DNA of 59,511 bases. It comes from an uncultured Clostridium sp. (GTDB lineage Bacteria; Bacillota; Clostridia; TANB77; CAG-508). The stretch covers positions 1-59,511 of the forward strand of contig CANSMW010000012.1 in the NCBI GenBank assembly GCA_947648215.1. The letters run 5' to 3'. The notes beneath the pieces were generated by a model. The model was not told the origin of the DNA. It did not search any database and saw nothing but the letters and a program-made list of their open reading frames with translations. Position 1 is the stretch's first letter, and each line of letters opens with the position of its first letter. The position numbers and the translations under genes were made by a program. Positions 18,014-26,932 of the stretch are shown one piece after another.

Positions 18014-19132
18014 TGATGTGAAACAAATTAATATGTTATTCTCGTAATATATTGAATTTGTTTCTTTTTATGCACACATTAATTCTGATCTTTTTTCTTT
18101 TGGTGTTAAATATCCTAATACTGCCATTGGTATTCTATTAGACCTCTTTAAGTATGCTGCTCCTTGCTTCCTTAAATCTTCTAAACTATAGAATGTTAGC
18201 CAACTGTAAAATCTTTCATTATCATTCCTATGACTTCTTTCTACTTTTCCATTGTGCTCGGGAGTTCTTGCTCTTATTTTATGATGCTTTATTTTTAACT
18301 CATTTAACATTTTATCCATTGGATGTATTTTCTTTATTTCTGCTTGATTATATGTGAATTCTATTCCATTGTCTGTCTGTATTTCTTTTGCTTTATATCC
18401 ATAATATTTTATGCACTTTTTCACAAAGTCTACTGTATTCATTGGCGTATGTTCTTCATACCAATACAAATACCTTTCTCTACTTGCTTCATCTATACAT
18501 GTATATTGATAATATCTTATATCTTTTGGTAATTCTTTCGTTTTACATTCTAATGGGACATATTTTACATCTATCTGCCATTTCTCGCCTGTTTGCTTTG
18601 GTGTATGATCTTTGTTGTGCTTCTTTGATGTTCCTTTTATTCCTGGATTATTGTAATATCCTATTTTCCTTAGCACTCTATACAATGATGTTGGTCTTCT
18701 TGTATATCCTTTATTTATCTTTAATTTATACCATATCTCATTTAATCTTATATGTGGGTTTCTTCTTATTAAATCTTTTATCCACTTTATTTCTTCATCT
18801 GTATGTGCTCTTGGATGATTACTTATTGGTCTATGTGATTTGTCTGTTACACTCTCTTTGCTTCCATCATATTTCTTGTTCCATCTCCATAGAGATGTTC
18901 TTGATATATGATACTTTCTGCATACATAGTTTATATCTCCACACTTTCTATACATTTCTACTGCATATATTCTTGTTTTTATTTCATGTGGCAAATATCT
19001 CTTTGTATTTTTTGGATTTTGTGTTATACTGTTATTCTTAAGTGATTCAAGTCCTTTCGTATAATTTGTTTTCGCAAATTCAATTATACTACTTGAATCA
19101 CTTTTTTTCTATACTATTTTTGTTTCACATCA
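18014..19132 (-). mobile_element. Insertion sequence, about 1.12 kb, 14-bp terminal inverted repeats
   Basis: Exact 14-bp inverted ends at 18014-18027 and 19119-19132 (TGATGTGAAACAAA) frame one DDE transposase gene. I could not find a convincing target-site duplication next to the ends. Within the element, near the transposase start, is a 13-bp inverted repeat (19040-19052 with 19091-19103) that could fold in the mRNA. By transposase type it belongs near IS481/IS3. It appears complete. Confidence 0.75.
18068..18994 (-). CDS. DDE transposase (IS481-like)
   Basis: A 308-residue transposase as called from a TTG, with an N-terminal helix-turn-helix (CRKYHISRTSLWRWNKKY) and an rve-type catalytic core. 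The three catalytic residues are visible: D in WQIDVKYVP, D in IQTDNGIEFT, and E in HNGKVERSHRND. The reading frame stays open upstream of the TTG for about 35 more codons (up to a TAG near 19109) with sensible sequence (EFAKTNYTKGLESLKNN), so the true start may be a non-ATG codon near 19095. The gene fills the IS and looks intact. Confidence 0.8.
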   Translation of the reverse strand: MPHEIKTRIYAVEMYRKCGDINYVCRKYHISRTSLWRWNKKYDGSKESVTDKSHRPISNHPRAHTDEEIKWIKDLIRRNPHIRLNEIWYKLKINKGYTRRPTSLYRVLRKIGYYNNPGIKGTSKKHNKDHTPKQTGEKWQIDVKYVPLECKTKELPKDIRYYQYTCIDEASRERYLYWYEEHTPMNTVDFVKKCIKYYGYKAKEIQTDNGIEFTYNQAEIKKIHPMDKMLNELKIKHHKIRARTPEHNGKVERSHRNDNERFYSWLTFYSLEDLRKQGAAYLKRSNRIPMAVLGYLTPKEKRSELMCA

Positions 19133-19280
19133 ATTGTATCACTACAAATCTTTCAATTTATATTGATTTTTCCAAATATACAATATTTTTTAACAGTATG
19201 CTGTATATTAAAACTATTGTAATACAACCTAAAACAGGATATATGCAATATTACATATACCCTGCCTTATTAAGTTTAAA

Positions 19281-19607
19281 TCAATCGATAAACTCAAGAG
19301 GATTATTACTTACTTTAATAAGCCACTCCTTTCCATCAGTTCCTCCATTTACATGTGCTGTACAAATCTTTTTTCTGTTTACTTCTTCTGATATCCGCTG
19401 TGTAATAGTATAGCCTGTGTACAATGTAACTTTTTCCATTTCATCACAGATAATCTTGACAATCATGTCCGCTTCAATTTCCGAAACTTTAATTGTATCA
19501 GACACAATTTTGAATTGCATATCGTCTACCTGCCTTACAATATCAGTTTTTTCATCTTTCCGTCTATTGCCCCTTGTAAAAAAAAAGCCTAAAAAATTAG
19601 TTTTCAT
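19281..19607 (-). CDS. Hypothetical protein, 108 residues
   Basis: A small protein starting MKTNFLGFFFTRG with a short hydrophobic N-terminus, too short for a firm membrane call, followed by a soluble alpha/beta domain (QVDDMQFKIVSDTIKVSEIEADM...). No family recognised. The ATG at 19607 has AAAGGAGG seven bases upstream and is preferred to the start at 19643. It opens the mobile mosaic to the right of the IS, and no partner gene is evident. Confidence 0.5.
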   Translation of the reverse strand: MKTNFLGFFFTRGNRRKDEKTDIVRQVDDMQFKIVSDTIKVSEIEADMIVKIICDEMEKVTLYTGYTITQRISEEVNRKKICTAHVNGGTDGKEWLIKVSNNPLEFID

Positions 19608-19734
19608 TTTTATTCCTCCTTTATGATGGTAAAGAATCCTCATACTACAATAAACAATTCTTTTGCTTACAATACTATTATAATATATTTACATAAAATT
19701 GCAAATTGGCACAGTTGAATTTTACAATGAAGTA

Positions 19735-19992
19735 TTATCCTTTAAAATTGTTAGCAACACTTTCAATTTCCTGTAATTCAAATCTATATTTTTGTTTAAC
19801 ATTTGGATATTTTTGATGGTCAACTTCACTTGAAAACATATCTACTGGTCTAATCCATAAACTACCATCACTATACAATCTCCTATATACAACATATTTT
19901 TCTTTTGTTTTAGAACAATTAGCTATATCAATTACTAACTAGTAATCTCCTTTAAAGTGTTTGTAAATTCCATTAATTTTTAATTCTTGCAT
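19735..19992 (-). pseudogene. DUF1653 protein with an internal TAG
   Basis: From the ATG at 19992 the frame reads MQELKINGIYKHFKGDY, then TAG at 19939-19941, then continues without a shift LVIDIANCSKTKEKYVVYR, RRLYSDGSLWIRPVDMF and on to TAA at 19735. The spacing KYxHxKGxxY...VVYRxLY...LWxRPxxMF is the DUF1653 signature, a domain of about 65 residues with no known function. The single nonsense codon makes this a pseudogene unless TAG is read through. Confidence 0.65.
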
Positions 19993-20106
19993 GAGTAATC
20001 TTCCTTTCTTTGTAATAATTTACAATATTATATCAAATCTTTAAAAATTTTCAATAACTTAATCATTTTTTTCATATTTACTATAATAAAAATTGTAATA
20101 TTTTTA

Positions 20107-20409
20107 TTATATGACACTTATACTATTAAATAAATACAATGCAACTTGATTCTGTTCTTCTTTTGTCATTTCCATAATTTTTGCCATTGCAAACATTATA
20201 AAATGATATTTTGCAAAATTTATAAAAGTAGTTCTATATTCTTTGTCAATCTCTTTTAGCATAGTATCAAATATTGCATACATTTCAGGCTTATCATATT
20301 TTATATTGGTATAACTGCTATCGCTCATACATATTGCAAGTCTTAGTTTATTTGTTAAATCCATATCATTTATCATATCTATTAAATATTTTACTTTTTC
20401 ATTTTCCAT
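20107..20409 (-). CDS. Hypothetical protein, 100 residues
   Basis: An entirely helical, soluble protein (MENEKVKYLIDMINDMDLTNKLRLAICMSDSS...), no family recognised. Strong ribosome binding site: AAAAGGAGG before the ATG at normal spacing. It sits just downstream of the relaxase remnant on the same strand, a usual place for small accessory genes of mobilisable elements, so it may have been part of the same unit. Confidence 0.55.
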   Translation of the reverse strand: MENEKVKYLIDMINDMDLTNKLRLAICMSDSSYTNIKYDKPEMYAIFDTMLKEIDKEYRTTFINFAKYHFIMFAMAKIMEMTKEEQNQVALYLFNSISVI

Positions 20410-20426
20410 ATCTAAATTTCCTCCTT

Positions 20427-21723
20427 TTAAAATCTAGTATCATTATTTTTCTTTTTATTCTTATTTTGCTTATTTTCATCTGGAATTGTTACTTTTCTAG
20501 CAATGTTATTTGCAATTTCATTATCATTGTTGTCGAATATGCCATTTTTATATAGGTCATCACTTACAATTTTATAGTTATTATCTTTATCATAGCAAAT
20601 TCTTTTGTGAAAATGACTCATAATACTATACCAAAAGCCTTTGAACTTCTGCAATTCTTGTTTTAGTTTTTCTTTTTCAGTTTGTAACTTGCTGATAATC
20701 TTGTCTTTGGTAGATAGTTCCTTTTTCAAATCGCCATATTTAAGTCATTTACACGTATAACAGTTTTAGTAATATCTTTTACATCTTCTGTATAATTTTT
20801 GATTTTTGGACATCCTCGTTTGAAATAACCATATTATTTTTATTTAGTTTAGTAGGTTTCAAGCTGTCTAAAATTCTATCTATATCTTTGCTTCTATTAT
20901 CAAGCTCTTTCGTTTAAGTATTTGCTTTTTCAAGTTTCTGTTCTTTTTTAGCTAGCTGTTTCTTGATTTCTCTATAATTGCCCATAGCATTAACATTGAT
21001 GTCTTGATTTCTGCCTTTTTGTTTTTCTTTTAATCGTGTATTAACCTCATAAAACTTGTTATATGACTTAATACAAGCATTTCTCATTTTATCTTGTATT
21101 TCAGTAAGTGAAGTTTTAGTAAACAATTTACTTTTTCCTACTTGTTTTTTCATTCCTCTAGTGCAATTTGTAGTTACTGGAACACCTACAATGTGCATAT
21201 GGGGAGAGGTTTCGTCAAAATGTATTATAGCATTTGCTATTTTAAAATCTGGTACAATTTTAATTAAATCCTTTACTTGCTCATTATATACATCAACCAT
21301 TTTAAATCTATATCTTTCATCTTTATCATTCCAAAAGTCCATATCTCCAAGTTCTATGATAATTTCACACGCAATATCATTTTGAGATTCACATACTTTT
21401 TTGAAGTAATCTCCAATTTTTCTATCCTCACGAGTTTGTTTGTTGTTATATTCTAGTCTTGCTTGTTCAAATTCATCTAAATATACTTGTTTAACATCAT
21501 TTACAATAGCACTTGTTCCATATATTGTTCTAATTAGTTCTGTTTGATTATCATAATCTCTTAAATTGTGTTTATTAACATCTGACAAATCCTTTGCATT
21601 TTGAATTGCATTATTAGATAGAGAAGTAGTTCCAGATATATTTTCTTTTGCAACTTTTTTTGCTAATTTACTTTTGTTTTTATCACTACCCAAGTGAAAA
21701 GAATATGCCAATTCTTGCTCCAT
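20427..21723 (-). pseudogene. MobV/Pre-type relaxase (TnpZ-like), broken C-terminus
   Basis: The N-terminal 269 codons from the ATG at 21723 (after AAGGAGG) encode a MobV-family relaxase. The signature IIHFDETSPHMHIVGVPV gives the HxDExxPHxH metal site near residue 170. In this family it nicks at oriT so that an element can be mobilised or recombined. A TAA at 20914 stops the frame. The following sequence still encodes the expected coiled-coil tail but in three pieces, with one base missing at 20803-20807 and another at 20739-20741. The last piece (20427-20729) is an open frame. The nicking domain is whole, so a shortened product might still act. Confidence 0.75.
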
Positions 21724-21756
21724 TAAAAACACCTCCTTGAAATTTCTCCGTAGCAC

Positions 21757-21813
21757 AGGACTTTGGCTTTGCCATAAGTCCTAACCCAGTAGACTTAAGA
21801 TAAGTACACTTAT
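21757..21813. other. Candidate oriT/nic region upstream of the relaxase
   Basis: Two inverted repeats lie just upstream of the MobV-type gene: a 7-bp pair at 21757-21763 and 21776-21782 with an inner GGC/GCC pair, and a near-perfect palindrome at 21800-21813 (ATAAGT / ACTTAT). MobV oriTs usually lie here and consist of short inverted repeats next to the nick. The assignment is positional; no nick site is proven. Confidence 0.4.
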
Positions 21814-21897
21814 AAAAATTTGTATTTATAGACAGCTAAAAAGATATAAAATTATAGTTCTAAAAGTAGTGAAATTAAATTTTAGGAGGTTTTTGTT

Positions 21898-22260
21898 ATG
21901 GTAGAGATAACTTATCACAAAGAAGGAGATTTTTTTGTTCCTAACTTATATTTAGAGAAAGAAGATTACGAAAATGATTATATTATTGGAAAGTATGGGC
22001 ATTTAAGATTAGAATATTTAAAAAATCACAAAAAGGCTGAATATATAATAATGTTTATGAACAAGACTTTAAGAAAACATATTGTTGAAACAGACAAACA
22101 AGCTAAAAGAAGATTTGAAATACTTATGGCACAAATGCTAGAGAAAAATCCTATTGATGAAAACTTAAAAAATACTGACCCTTTAAAATGGCTAGGTCTT
22201 ATGAATAATTATAAATATTCAGTTGAAGAAATTATAATAAAAGAACTAATCTACATTTAG
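21898..22260 (+). CDS. tnpV: TnpV-like transposon protein
   Basis: A 120-residue soluble protein that follows the TnpV pattern known from Tn4451-type mobilisable transposons: ITYHKEGDFFVPNL near the start, GKYGHLRLEYLKNHKKAEY, and a C-terminal EEIIIKELIY. Its function is unknown even in the type elements. It is the only plus-strand gene in this part, with AGGAGG before the ATG and a terminator after it. With the MobV relaxase and the large serine recombinase nearby it points to a Tn4451-like ancestry for the mosaic. Confidence 0.75.
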   Translation: MVEITYHKEGDFFVPNLYLEKEDYENDYIIGKYGHLRLEYLKNHKKAEYIIMFMNKTLRKHIVETDKQAKRRFEILMAQMLEKNPIDENLKNTDPLKWLGLMNNYKYSVEEIIIKELIYI

Positions 22261-22427
22261 TTTTACAACTTTTGTAAGTTTTTTTGAAAAAATGCTATAC
22301 TTTTTCAAATTTTTAGTGTATAATTAAATAAATTAAGGAATACTATGTATTGTAGATAGATATTCTACTAGGTCTAAAAGAGTCTAACTCAAATAGGACC
22401 TGACCCGAGCTAATTCAAAGAATTAGC

Positions 22428-22455
22428 AAAAGCCATTCAAAAACGAATGGCTTTT
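22428..22455. terminator. Intrinsic terminator between tnpV and the EamA gene
   Basis: Perfect 11-bp stem (22428-22438 with 22445-22455) and a 6-base loop, flanked by A and T runs; it can end both the plus-strand tnpV transcript and the convergent transporter transcript. The 22261-22427 stretch shows only a smaller hairpin, near 22410-22427. Confidence 0.7.
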
Positions 22456-22466
22456 AATATTTTTAT

Positions 22467-23345
22467 TTACATTTTTATTAAAGCTAAAATTAAAACACAT
22501 ATAAATATACCTAAAATCATTAAATATTTTTTAAAACTTATTTTTTCTTTTAATATAAATCTCGAAGCTAATATTGTAATAACAATAGAACTAGTACTTA
22601 TTACAGAAATTACAGAAACATTTCCGTTTAATAATGCAAATCTATCAAATATAGATGAAGAAGCATCTAACAATGATTGTAATATAAAATATCTTTTTGA
22701 ATTTACCTTTCTAATATCTATATAATTCCATTGTTTTGTTATTAAACAGTATGCTAATATTCCTATAATTATAATTACAGCATAATTAAATACTACATAT
22801 AAAGGGCTTTGATATTTAGCAACATATATTTTATTTATAAAATTAGATATACCATTAAATACTACAAATCCATATGAGTACATAATTGCTTTTTGTTCTA
22901 ATTTTTTATCTACCTCTTTCTTAGCTTTATTATCCTTATTTTTTGCTACCATTATAGATAATACTACTAGTATACTAGAAACTACTAATTGTAATATTGT
23001 GCAATTTTCTTTTAAAATTATAATTCCTAATAAAAATGTTACAACTACTTTAGCTTTCTGAATAGATGATGTTATTGCAACTTTTCCATATTTGGTAGCA
23101 GAAATCATACAATAAAAACCTATAGATTGCATTATAATTCCTGGCAACATTGTTATTATATCTACAAAATTTAAGTTTGTAATAAATTCTGGGTTCGCAA
23201 TTAAACTAACTAAAATCATAATAGAATGGTATGATAAAAGTCCCATTATTGCAATTCTCTTCGGCTCATTATTCGAGCATTTTTTCATTGCAACTGAAGT
23301 AAATCCACTAATTACAGTTGATAGTAAACACCAGTATAACCACAT
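22467..23345 (-). CDS. EamA/DMT-family transporter
   Basis: A 292-residue integral membrane protein with about ten hydrophobic segments in two repeated halves, the design of the drug/metabolite transporter family. The N-half has YCMISATKYGKVAITSSIQKAK and the C-half has ALLNGNVSVISVISTSSIVIT, the paired EamA signatures; the linker (about 136-152) is charged. The substrate cannot be inferred. It starts 12 bases after the first GNAT gene on the same strand, so the transporter and two acetyltransferases form a small cargo operon. Confidence 0.8.
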   Translation of the reverse strand: MWLYWCLLSTVISGFTSVAMKKCSNNEPKRIAIMGLLSYHSIMILVSLIANPEFITNLNFVDIITMLPGIIMQSIGFYCMISATKYGKVAITSSIQKAKVVVTFLLGIIILKENCTILQLVVSSILVVLSIMVAKNKDNKAKKEVDKKLEQKAIMYSYGFVVFNGISNFINKIYVAKYQSPLYVVFNYAVIIIIGILAYCLITKQWNYIDIRKVNSKRYFILQSLLDASSSIFDRFALLNGNVSVISVISTSSIVITILASRFILKEKISFKKYLMILGIFICVLILALIKM

Positions 23346-23357
23346 ATATTTCTTCTC

Positions 23358-23798
23358 CTAATCCTCATATATATCATCATTTATTTTTAATACCATTTTT
23401 ATGAAATGAGTTTTAAACCCTAATCTTTCATATAAATCTTTTGCAACATTTATTCCTGATACATCTAAAGACATATCTTTATTTTCTTTTTTTGCAATAT
23501 CAATTATTTTATTTAATGCTATTGTTCCAATTCCTTTGTTTCTATACTTTTCATCTATAAAGAATCGATATAAATATATATCTTTCTCGTTATTTTTTAT
23601 TCCAATAAAACCTACCATTACTTGATTATACATTATCTTATAGTATTCTTCATTTTCTTCAAAAGTTAATTCTTCTGGTTTTATTATTCTTAACTGATAT
23701 ATTGGATCAACTGTATTATGATGTTTCCATTCTTCTATAATCCATTCTCTAAAATAATCATTATTTTCTTTTTCTAATTTAATTTCCAATCTTTCCAC
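23358..23798 (-). CDS. GNAT-family N-acetyltransferase
   Basis: A 146-residue protein with the GNAT fold. The acetyl-CoA loop is visible as FFIDEKYRNKGIGTIAL (R/Q-x-x-G-x-G/A) near residue 90, followed by the motif-B segment DVSGINVAKDLYERLGFK. Substrate unknown; this broad family acetylates small molecules, peptides or proteins. It is separated by three bases from the second GNAT gene upstream and sits directly before the EamA transporter. The two GNAT proteins differ too much to be a recent duplication. Confidence 0.8.
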   Translation of the reverse strand: MERLEIKLEKENNDYFREWIIEEWKHHNTVDPIYQLRIIKPEELTFEENEEYYKIMYNQVMVGFIGIKNNEKDIYLYRFFIDEKYRNKGIGTIALNKIIDIAKKENKDMSLDVSGINVAKDLYERLGFKTHFIKMVLKINDDIYED

Positions 23799-23801
23799 TT
23801 T

Positions 23802-24251
23802 TTAATTATTCCTTTCTTCTATATTTTTTACAAATGCTTTATCCCTATTTTCATCATATCCTAATTTTCTATATAATTCATGTGCACCTTTTCTATGAAA
23901 TCCACTAAATAACCATATTCTTCTTATATTTTCCTTTTTTGCAATTGCTTCTGCTTTATTCATTAATTTTGTTGCAATTCCTAATCTTCTATATTCTTCG
24001 TTTATTGCTAAGTCCCATATTGTTGCTTCTTTTCCAGATGGCAATGTTAAAATATTTAGTGTTACTGTTCCTACCAAATTATCTTTTATATAATACCCTA
24101 ATACATGAATATCTTTATTTTCCTTTGATTCTTGATAAAAAGTTTGTATTTTATCGTAGGTTGCTGTACTATTAAACACTCTTTGTTGTATTTTTTGTAA
24201 TTGAATAAGGTCTTTTTCTTTTATTTCATCTATCATATTATCCCTTTCCAT
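23802..24251 (-). CDS. GNAT-family N-acetyltransferase
   Basis: A 149-residue GNAT protein. The acetyl-CoA-binding loop is LAINEEYRRLGIATKLM near residue 90, then motif B WLFSGFHRKGAHELYRKLGY. It is the first gene of the three-gene cargo unit. The start is uncertain: ATG at 24251 has GGAGG only four bases away, while the in-frame ATG five codons on has AAAGGG. Substrate unknown. Neither of the two enzymes carries a fused extra domain. Confidence 0.8.
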   Translation of the reverse strand: MERDNMIDEIKEKDLIQLQKIQQRVFNSTATYDKIQTFYQESKENKDIHVLGYYIKDNLVGTVTLNILTLPSGKEATIWDLAINEEYRRLGIATKLMNKAEAIAKKENIRRIWLFSGFHRKGAHELYRKLGYDENRDKAFVKNIEERNN

Positions 24252-24295
24252 ATTTCCTCCATTATACTACTTATTTACATTAATATAATTATTTT

Positions 24296-24973
24296 CTAAA
24301 TTCTCTTATTTTTTAGCAAGTTTATAATATGCCTAAAATCTTTACCATTAAAGAAATACTTTTCTGCTTTTGTAAATGCAATATTATTTTTTCTTTTATA
24401 ATCTAACTTATCTATTACTGTTAGCATATCTGAAACTTGGAATAATCTTTTTTTAATATGGTCAAATTCTATTTTTCTTTCAACTTTTGGATTAGTAGCA
24501 AATAAAGTATCTAGTATTGTTGCTAGTGTTTCTTGTCCATTATCATAATATATAACAATTTTATCAAATGTATCAAAATACGCTTTATTATCATTTATAA
24601 ATTGTCCTATCTCTCTTGCCAATGCCATATTAAGTTGCATTTTCTTGTTGATATATTTTTTATCTATGATTACAGTTCTTATCTTAGCTTTAACTCTATT
24701 TGAAAAATAGAATATAGCCCAAAATATACTTTTTCTTCTTTCTAAATCAAAGTGTGAATAATCTCCTCTTTTAGCAACTAAATATGCTAAATGTATCATT
24801 CCATCATAATTAAGTTCATCTAATTTTCTGTTCAAATATTTTAGTTCATTTTCTATTGAATTAGAACTTTCGTGTAATGTAAATGAAACAGCATATAAGT
24901 CTGAACTTCCTTTTACAAAGCCAAAGTCTCCACTTTCATCTATCAATATATTTAATCTTTTTATTGTACTCAC
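24296..24973 (-). CDS. DUF3800 domain protein
   Basis: A 225-residue protein with the DUF3800 pattern: an N-terminal ILIDESGDFGF, a middle histidine-rich segment, IVIYYDNGQE and a late QVSDMLT-like acidic position. This gives three carboxylates in an RNase H-like fold. DUF3800 proteins are often carried by phages and mobile elements, and their role is unproven. The start is a GTG at 24973 with a weak ribosome binding site, so the first residues are uncertain. It is divergent from the repressor remnant and integrase to the right. Confidence 0.7.
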   Translation of the reverse strand: MSTIKRLNILIDESGDFGFVKGSSDLYAVSFTLHESSNSIENELKYLNRKLDELNYDGMIHLAYLVAKRGDYSHFDLERRKSIFWAIFYFSNRVKAKIRTVIIDKKYINKKMQLNMALAREIGQFINDNKAYFDTFDKIVIYYDNGQETLATILDTLFATNPKVERKIEFDHIKKRLFQVSDMLTVIDKLDYKRKNNIAFTKAEKYFFNGKDFRHIINLLKNKRI

Positions 24974-25020
24974 CTAGTTTTCTTGTTAATTTTATCTTAT
25001 ATAACTTTTTCTTTAGCATA

Positions 25021-25049
25021 TTGACATATTTATACCATAAAAGTACTAT
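25021..25049 (+). promoter_or_regulatory. Promoter for the repressor remnant and integrase
   Basis: TTGACA (25021-25026) and TACTAT (25044-25049) are 17 bases apart on the plus strand, about 70 bases before the first codon used below. It lies just left of the S24 fragment and probably drives it and the integrase. Confidence 0.55.
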
Positions 25050-25119
25050 TTTCTCAACATTTTTCCCGATAAAATTTGACCAAGAAAAAAAAGAATCAAA
25101 TATTTCATATCAATTCTAC

Positions 25120-25518
25120 ATGTGTCCAGTCTATGGTCGCATAAGTGCGGGACAGCCTAATTGGGCTGAGGAAAATATAGAAGGACGTATTCCTGTTCCC
25201 ATGACTGGCGAAATTGATAATCCAGAAGAATGTTTCTATTTGAAGGTAAATGATGAAAGCATGAACAAAGTTGTAAAAAATGGTGCCTATGCTCTAATTC
25301 ACAAACAAGATATTGTAGAAGATGGAGAAATCGCAGTTGTTTTGGTAAACGGATATGATGCAACGCTAAAAAAATTCTCTAAGCAAGGTGATTTTGTTGT
25401 ATTAGAACCTATGTCCGACGTAACAGATGACCCAGATATAAAAACTCAAATATACGACAAAAGTACAAGCATTAAGATACTTGGTAAGTACATAGGTAAG
25501 TTTGAAATGAATGGATAA
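25120..25518 (+). pseudogene. S24/LexA-like repressor fragment lacking the HTH domain
   Basis: Only the C-terminal self-cleavage domain of a phage/ICE-type repressor remains. It shows VYGRISAGQP (cleavage-site region), VNDESMNKVVKNG (catalytic Ser) and VNGYDATLKKF (catalytic Lys), about 130 residues. The open frame extends upstream to 24883, but that part runs antisense to the DUF3800 gene and lacks a helix-turn-helix, so it is not coding. There is no good ribosome binding site before the ATG at 25120. It is placed just before an integrase, as intact repressors often are. Probably a remnant left by recombination. Confidence 0.6.
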
Positions 25519-25570
25519 TACAAAAGATAAGCAGTAACAAACTGCTTATTCTTATATAAGGAGGAATATT

Positions 25571-26629
25571 ATGGCAGGAACCATGAGAAAAAGAGGAAAA
25601 AATAGTTATTACCTTGAATACATGTGTGACGGAATACGATATAGTCAGTCCGTCAAGGCTAACTCGCCTACTGAAGCTAGTAAAAAATTGGCTCTATTCA
25701 TTACTGAAGTAGAAAAAGGCACTTATAAAAATAATTCTGGAATGACCTTTACTGAATTATCTCAAATGTTTTTAGACAAATACGCCAAAAACAACTTGTC
25801 TGATACTACTATTATTAATTACAAATATCAACTTAACAAACATATTTTACCCGATATTGGACATTACAAAATAAGTAGCTTAAAAAAACTCTACATTCAA
25901 GATTTAGCCAACAAACTATGTGATGAATACAACTTGTCCTCTAAAACAATAAAAAACGATATAAAGCTAATTTCTGCAATTTTAGAAAAAGGTATTGAAT
26001 GGGAATTATTACATTCTAATGTTGCACACAAGGTTGCAATACCTAACAATAAAAACAAACCTAAAAAAGAACAAGAAATTTATAATAATGAAGAAATAAA
26101 ATTATTATTTGATGCTTTAAATAAAACAGAGAATCCGTTTAGAATAATGGTGTATGTTTCGTTTTATACTGGCGCTAGACGTGGCGAAGTTTTAGCTTTA
26201 CGTTGGAAAGATATAGATTTTCAAAATAATATAATACATATCGAACAAAACAAAGTTAGAACTGTTAATGGAACAACTTTCAAAGAAACCAAAAATAAGC
26301 GTTCAAGAAAATTTGTTGCCCCTACAGTGTTGATGAAAGAATTGAAAGAATTTTATTCTGGACAAGATGAAAACGATTTACTGTTTAATATATACCCTTC
26401 TACTTACACAAGGCAATGGACTCAATTCGTTAAAGATAACAATTTGAAATATATTACTTTGCACGATTTAAGACATACAAATGGAAGTTTATTAGCTTCA
26501 AAAGGCGTGGATATTGTAACAATTGCCAACAGGCTGGGACATCTACCCGCTACTGCCTCTGCATATTATCTACATTCCGTTTCAGAAGAAGATAAAAAAG
26601 CGAGTCAAAAGCTAGATAACCTACTTTAA
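25571..26629 (+). CDS. int: Tyrosine-type site-specific integrase
   Basis: A 352-residue integrase. The N-terminal arm-binding domain is of the AP2-like type (KRGKNSYYLEYMCDG), then a SAM-like core-binding domain (about 60-150) and the catalytic domain. The active-site residues are seen: R in TGARRGEVLAL, H-x-x-R in LHDLRHTNG, H in RLGHLPA and the nucleophile Y in AYYLHS. Length and domains match Tn916/phage-type integrases. Start: ATG at 25571 after AAGGAGG. It seems intact, unlike the neighbouring recombinase and relaxase. Its partner att sites are not established. Confidence 0.9.
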   Translation: MAGTMRKRGKNSYYLEYMCDGIRYSQSVKANSPTEASKKLALFITEVEKGTYKNNSGMTFTELSQMFLDKYAKNNLSDTTIINYKYQLNKHILPDIGHYKISSLKKLYIQDLANKLCDEYNLSSKTIKNDIKLISAILEKGIEWELLHSNVAHKVAIPNNKNKPKKEQEIYNNEEIKLLFDALNKTENPFRIMVYVSFYTGARRGEVLALRWKDIDFQNNIIHIEQNKVRTVNGTTFKETKNKRSRKFVAPTVLMKELKEFYSGQDENDLLFNIYPSTYTRQWTQFVKDNNLKYITLHDLRHTNGSLLASKGVDIVTIANRLGHLPATASAYYLHSVSEEDKKASQKLDNLL

Positions 26630-26671
26630 TTTTTTACCATAAATTACGTCAAAATTACGTCACTTTTTAAA

Positions 26672-26701
26672 AATAGATACAACTTAATCGTTGTATCTAT
26701 T
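26672..26701 (+). terminator. Intrinsic terminator after the integrase
   Basis: Perfect 12-bp stem (26672-26683 with 26690-26701) with a 6-base loop, followed by GATTTTAA on the plus strand. Just before it are two head-to-tail copies of an 11-base unit, AAATTACGTCA, at 26641-26662. The rest of the 26630-26932 gap shows no gene. Confidence 0.65.
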
Positions 26702-26932
26702 GATTTTAATGGAGCGTTTTAGGAGGTTATTTGCGAAAAAATTGACTATTTTTAATAGTCTTCCTCCCACATTTTGCTTAAAAAAATAATTGACTCATCA
26801 ACTGTTGAAATTAGTATAACATATATTTTATAACTTGTATATAAAAAATCATAATTTTGGTTTTACATAATAGGAAAAAGAACAAGCCAATTATGACTTG
26901 CCCTATCCTAACTCCAGTTGTATAACAGTACT

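Noticed and set aside
18388..19041. 217-codon plus-strand frame across the IS
   Set aside because: Antisense to the transposase, hydrophobic by reverse reading of an AT-rich gene, no ribosome binding site.
22330..22427. A riboswitch or transposon end after tnpV
   Set aside because: Only a small hairpin next to an ordinary terminator is visible; no known riboswitch core was recognised.
24883..25119. N-terminal extension of the S24 fragment
   Set aside because: It overlaps the DUF3800 gene in antisense, starts before the promoter, and shows no helix-turn-helix.
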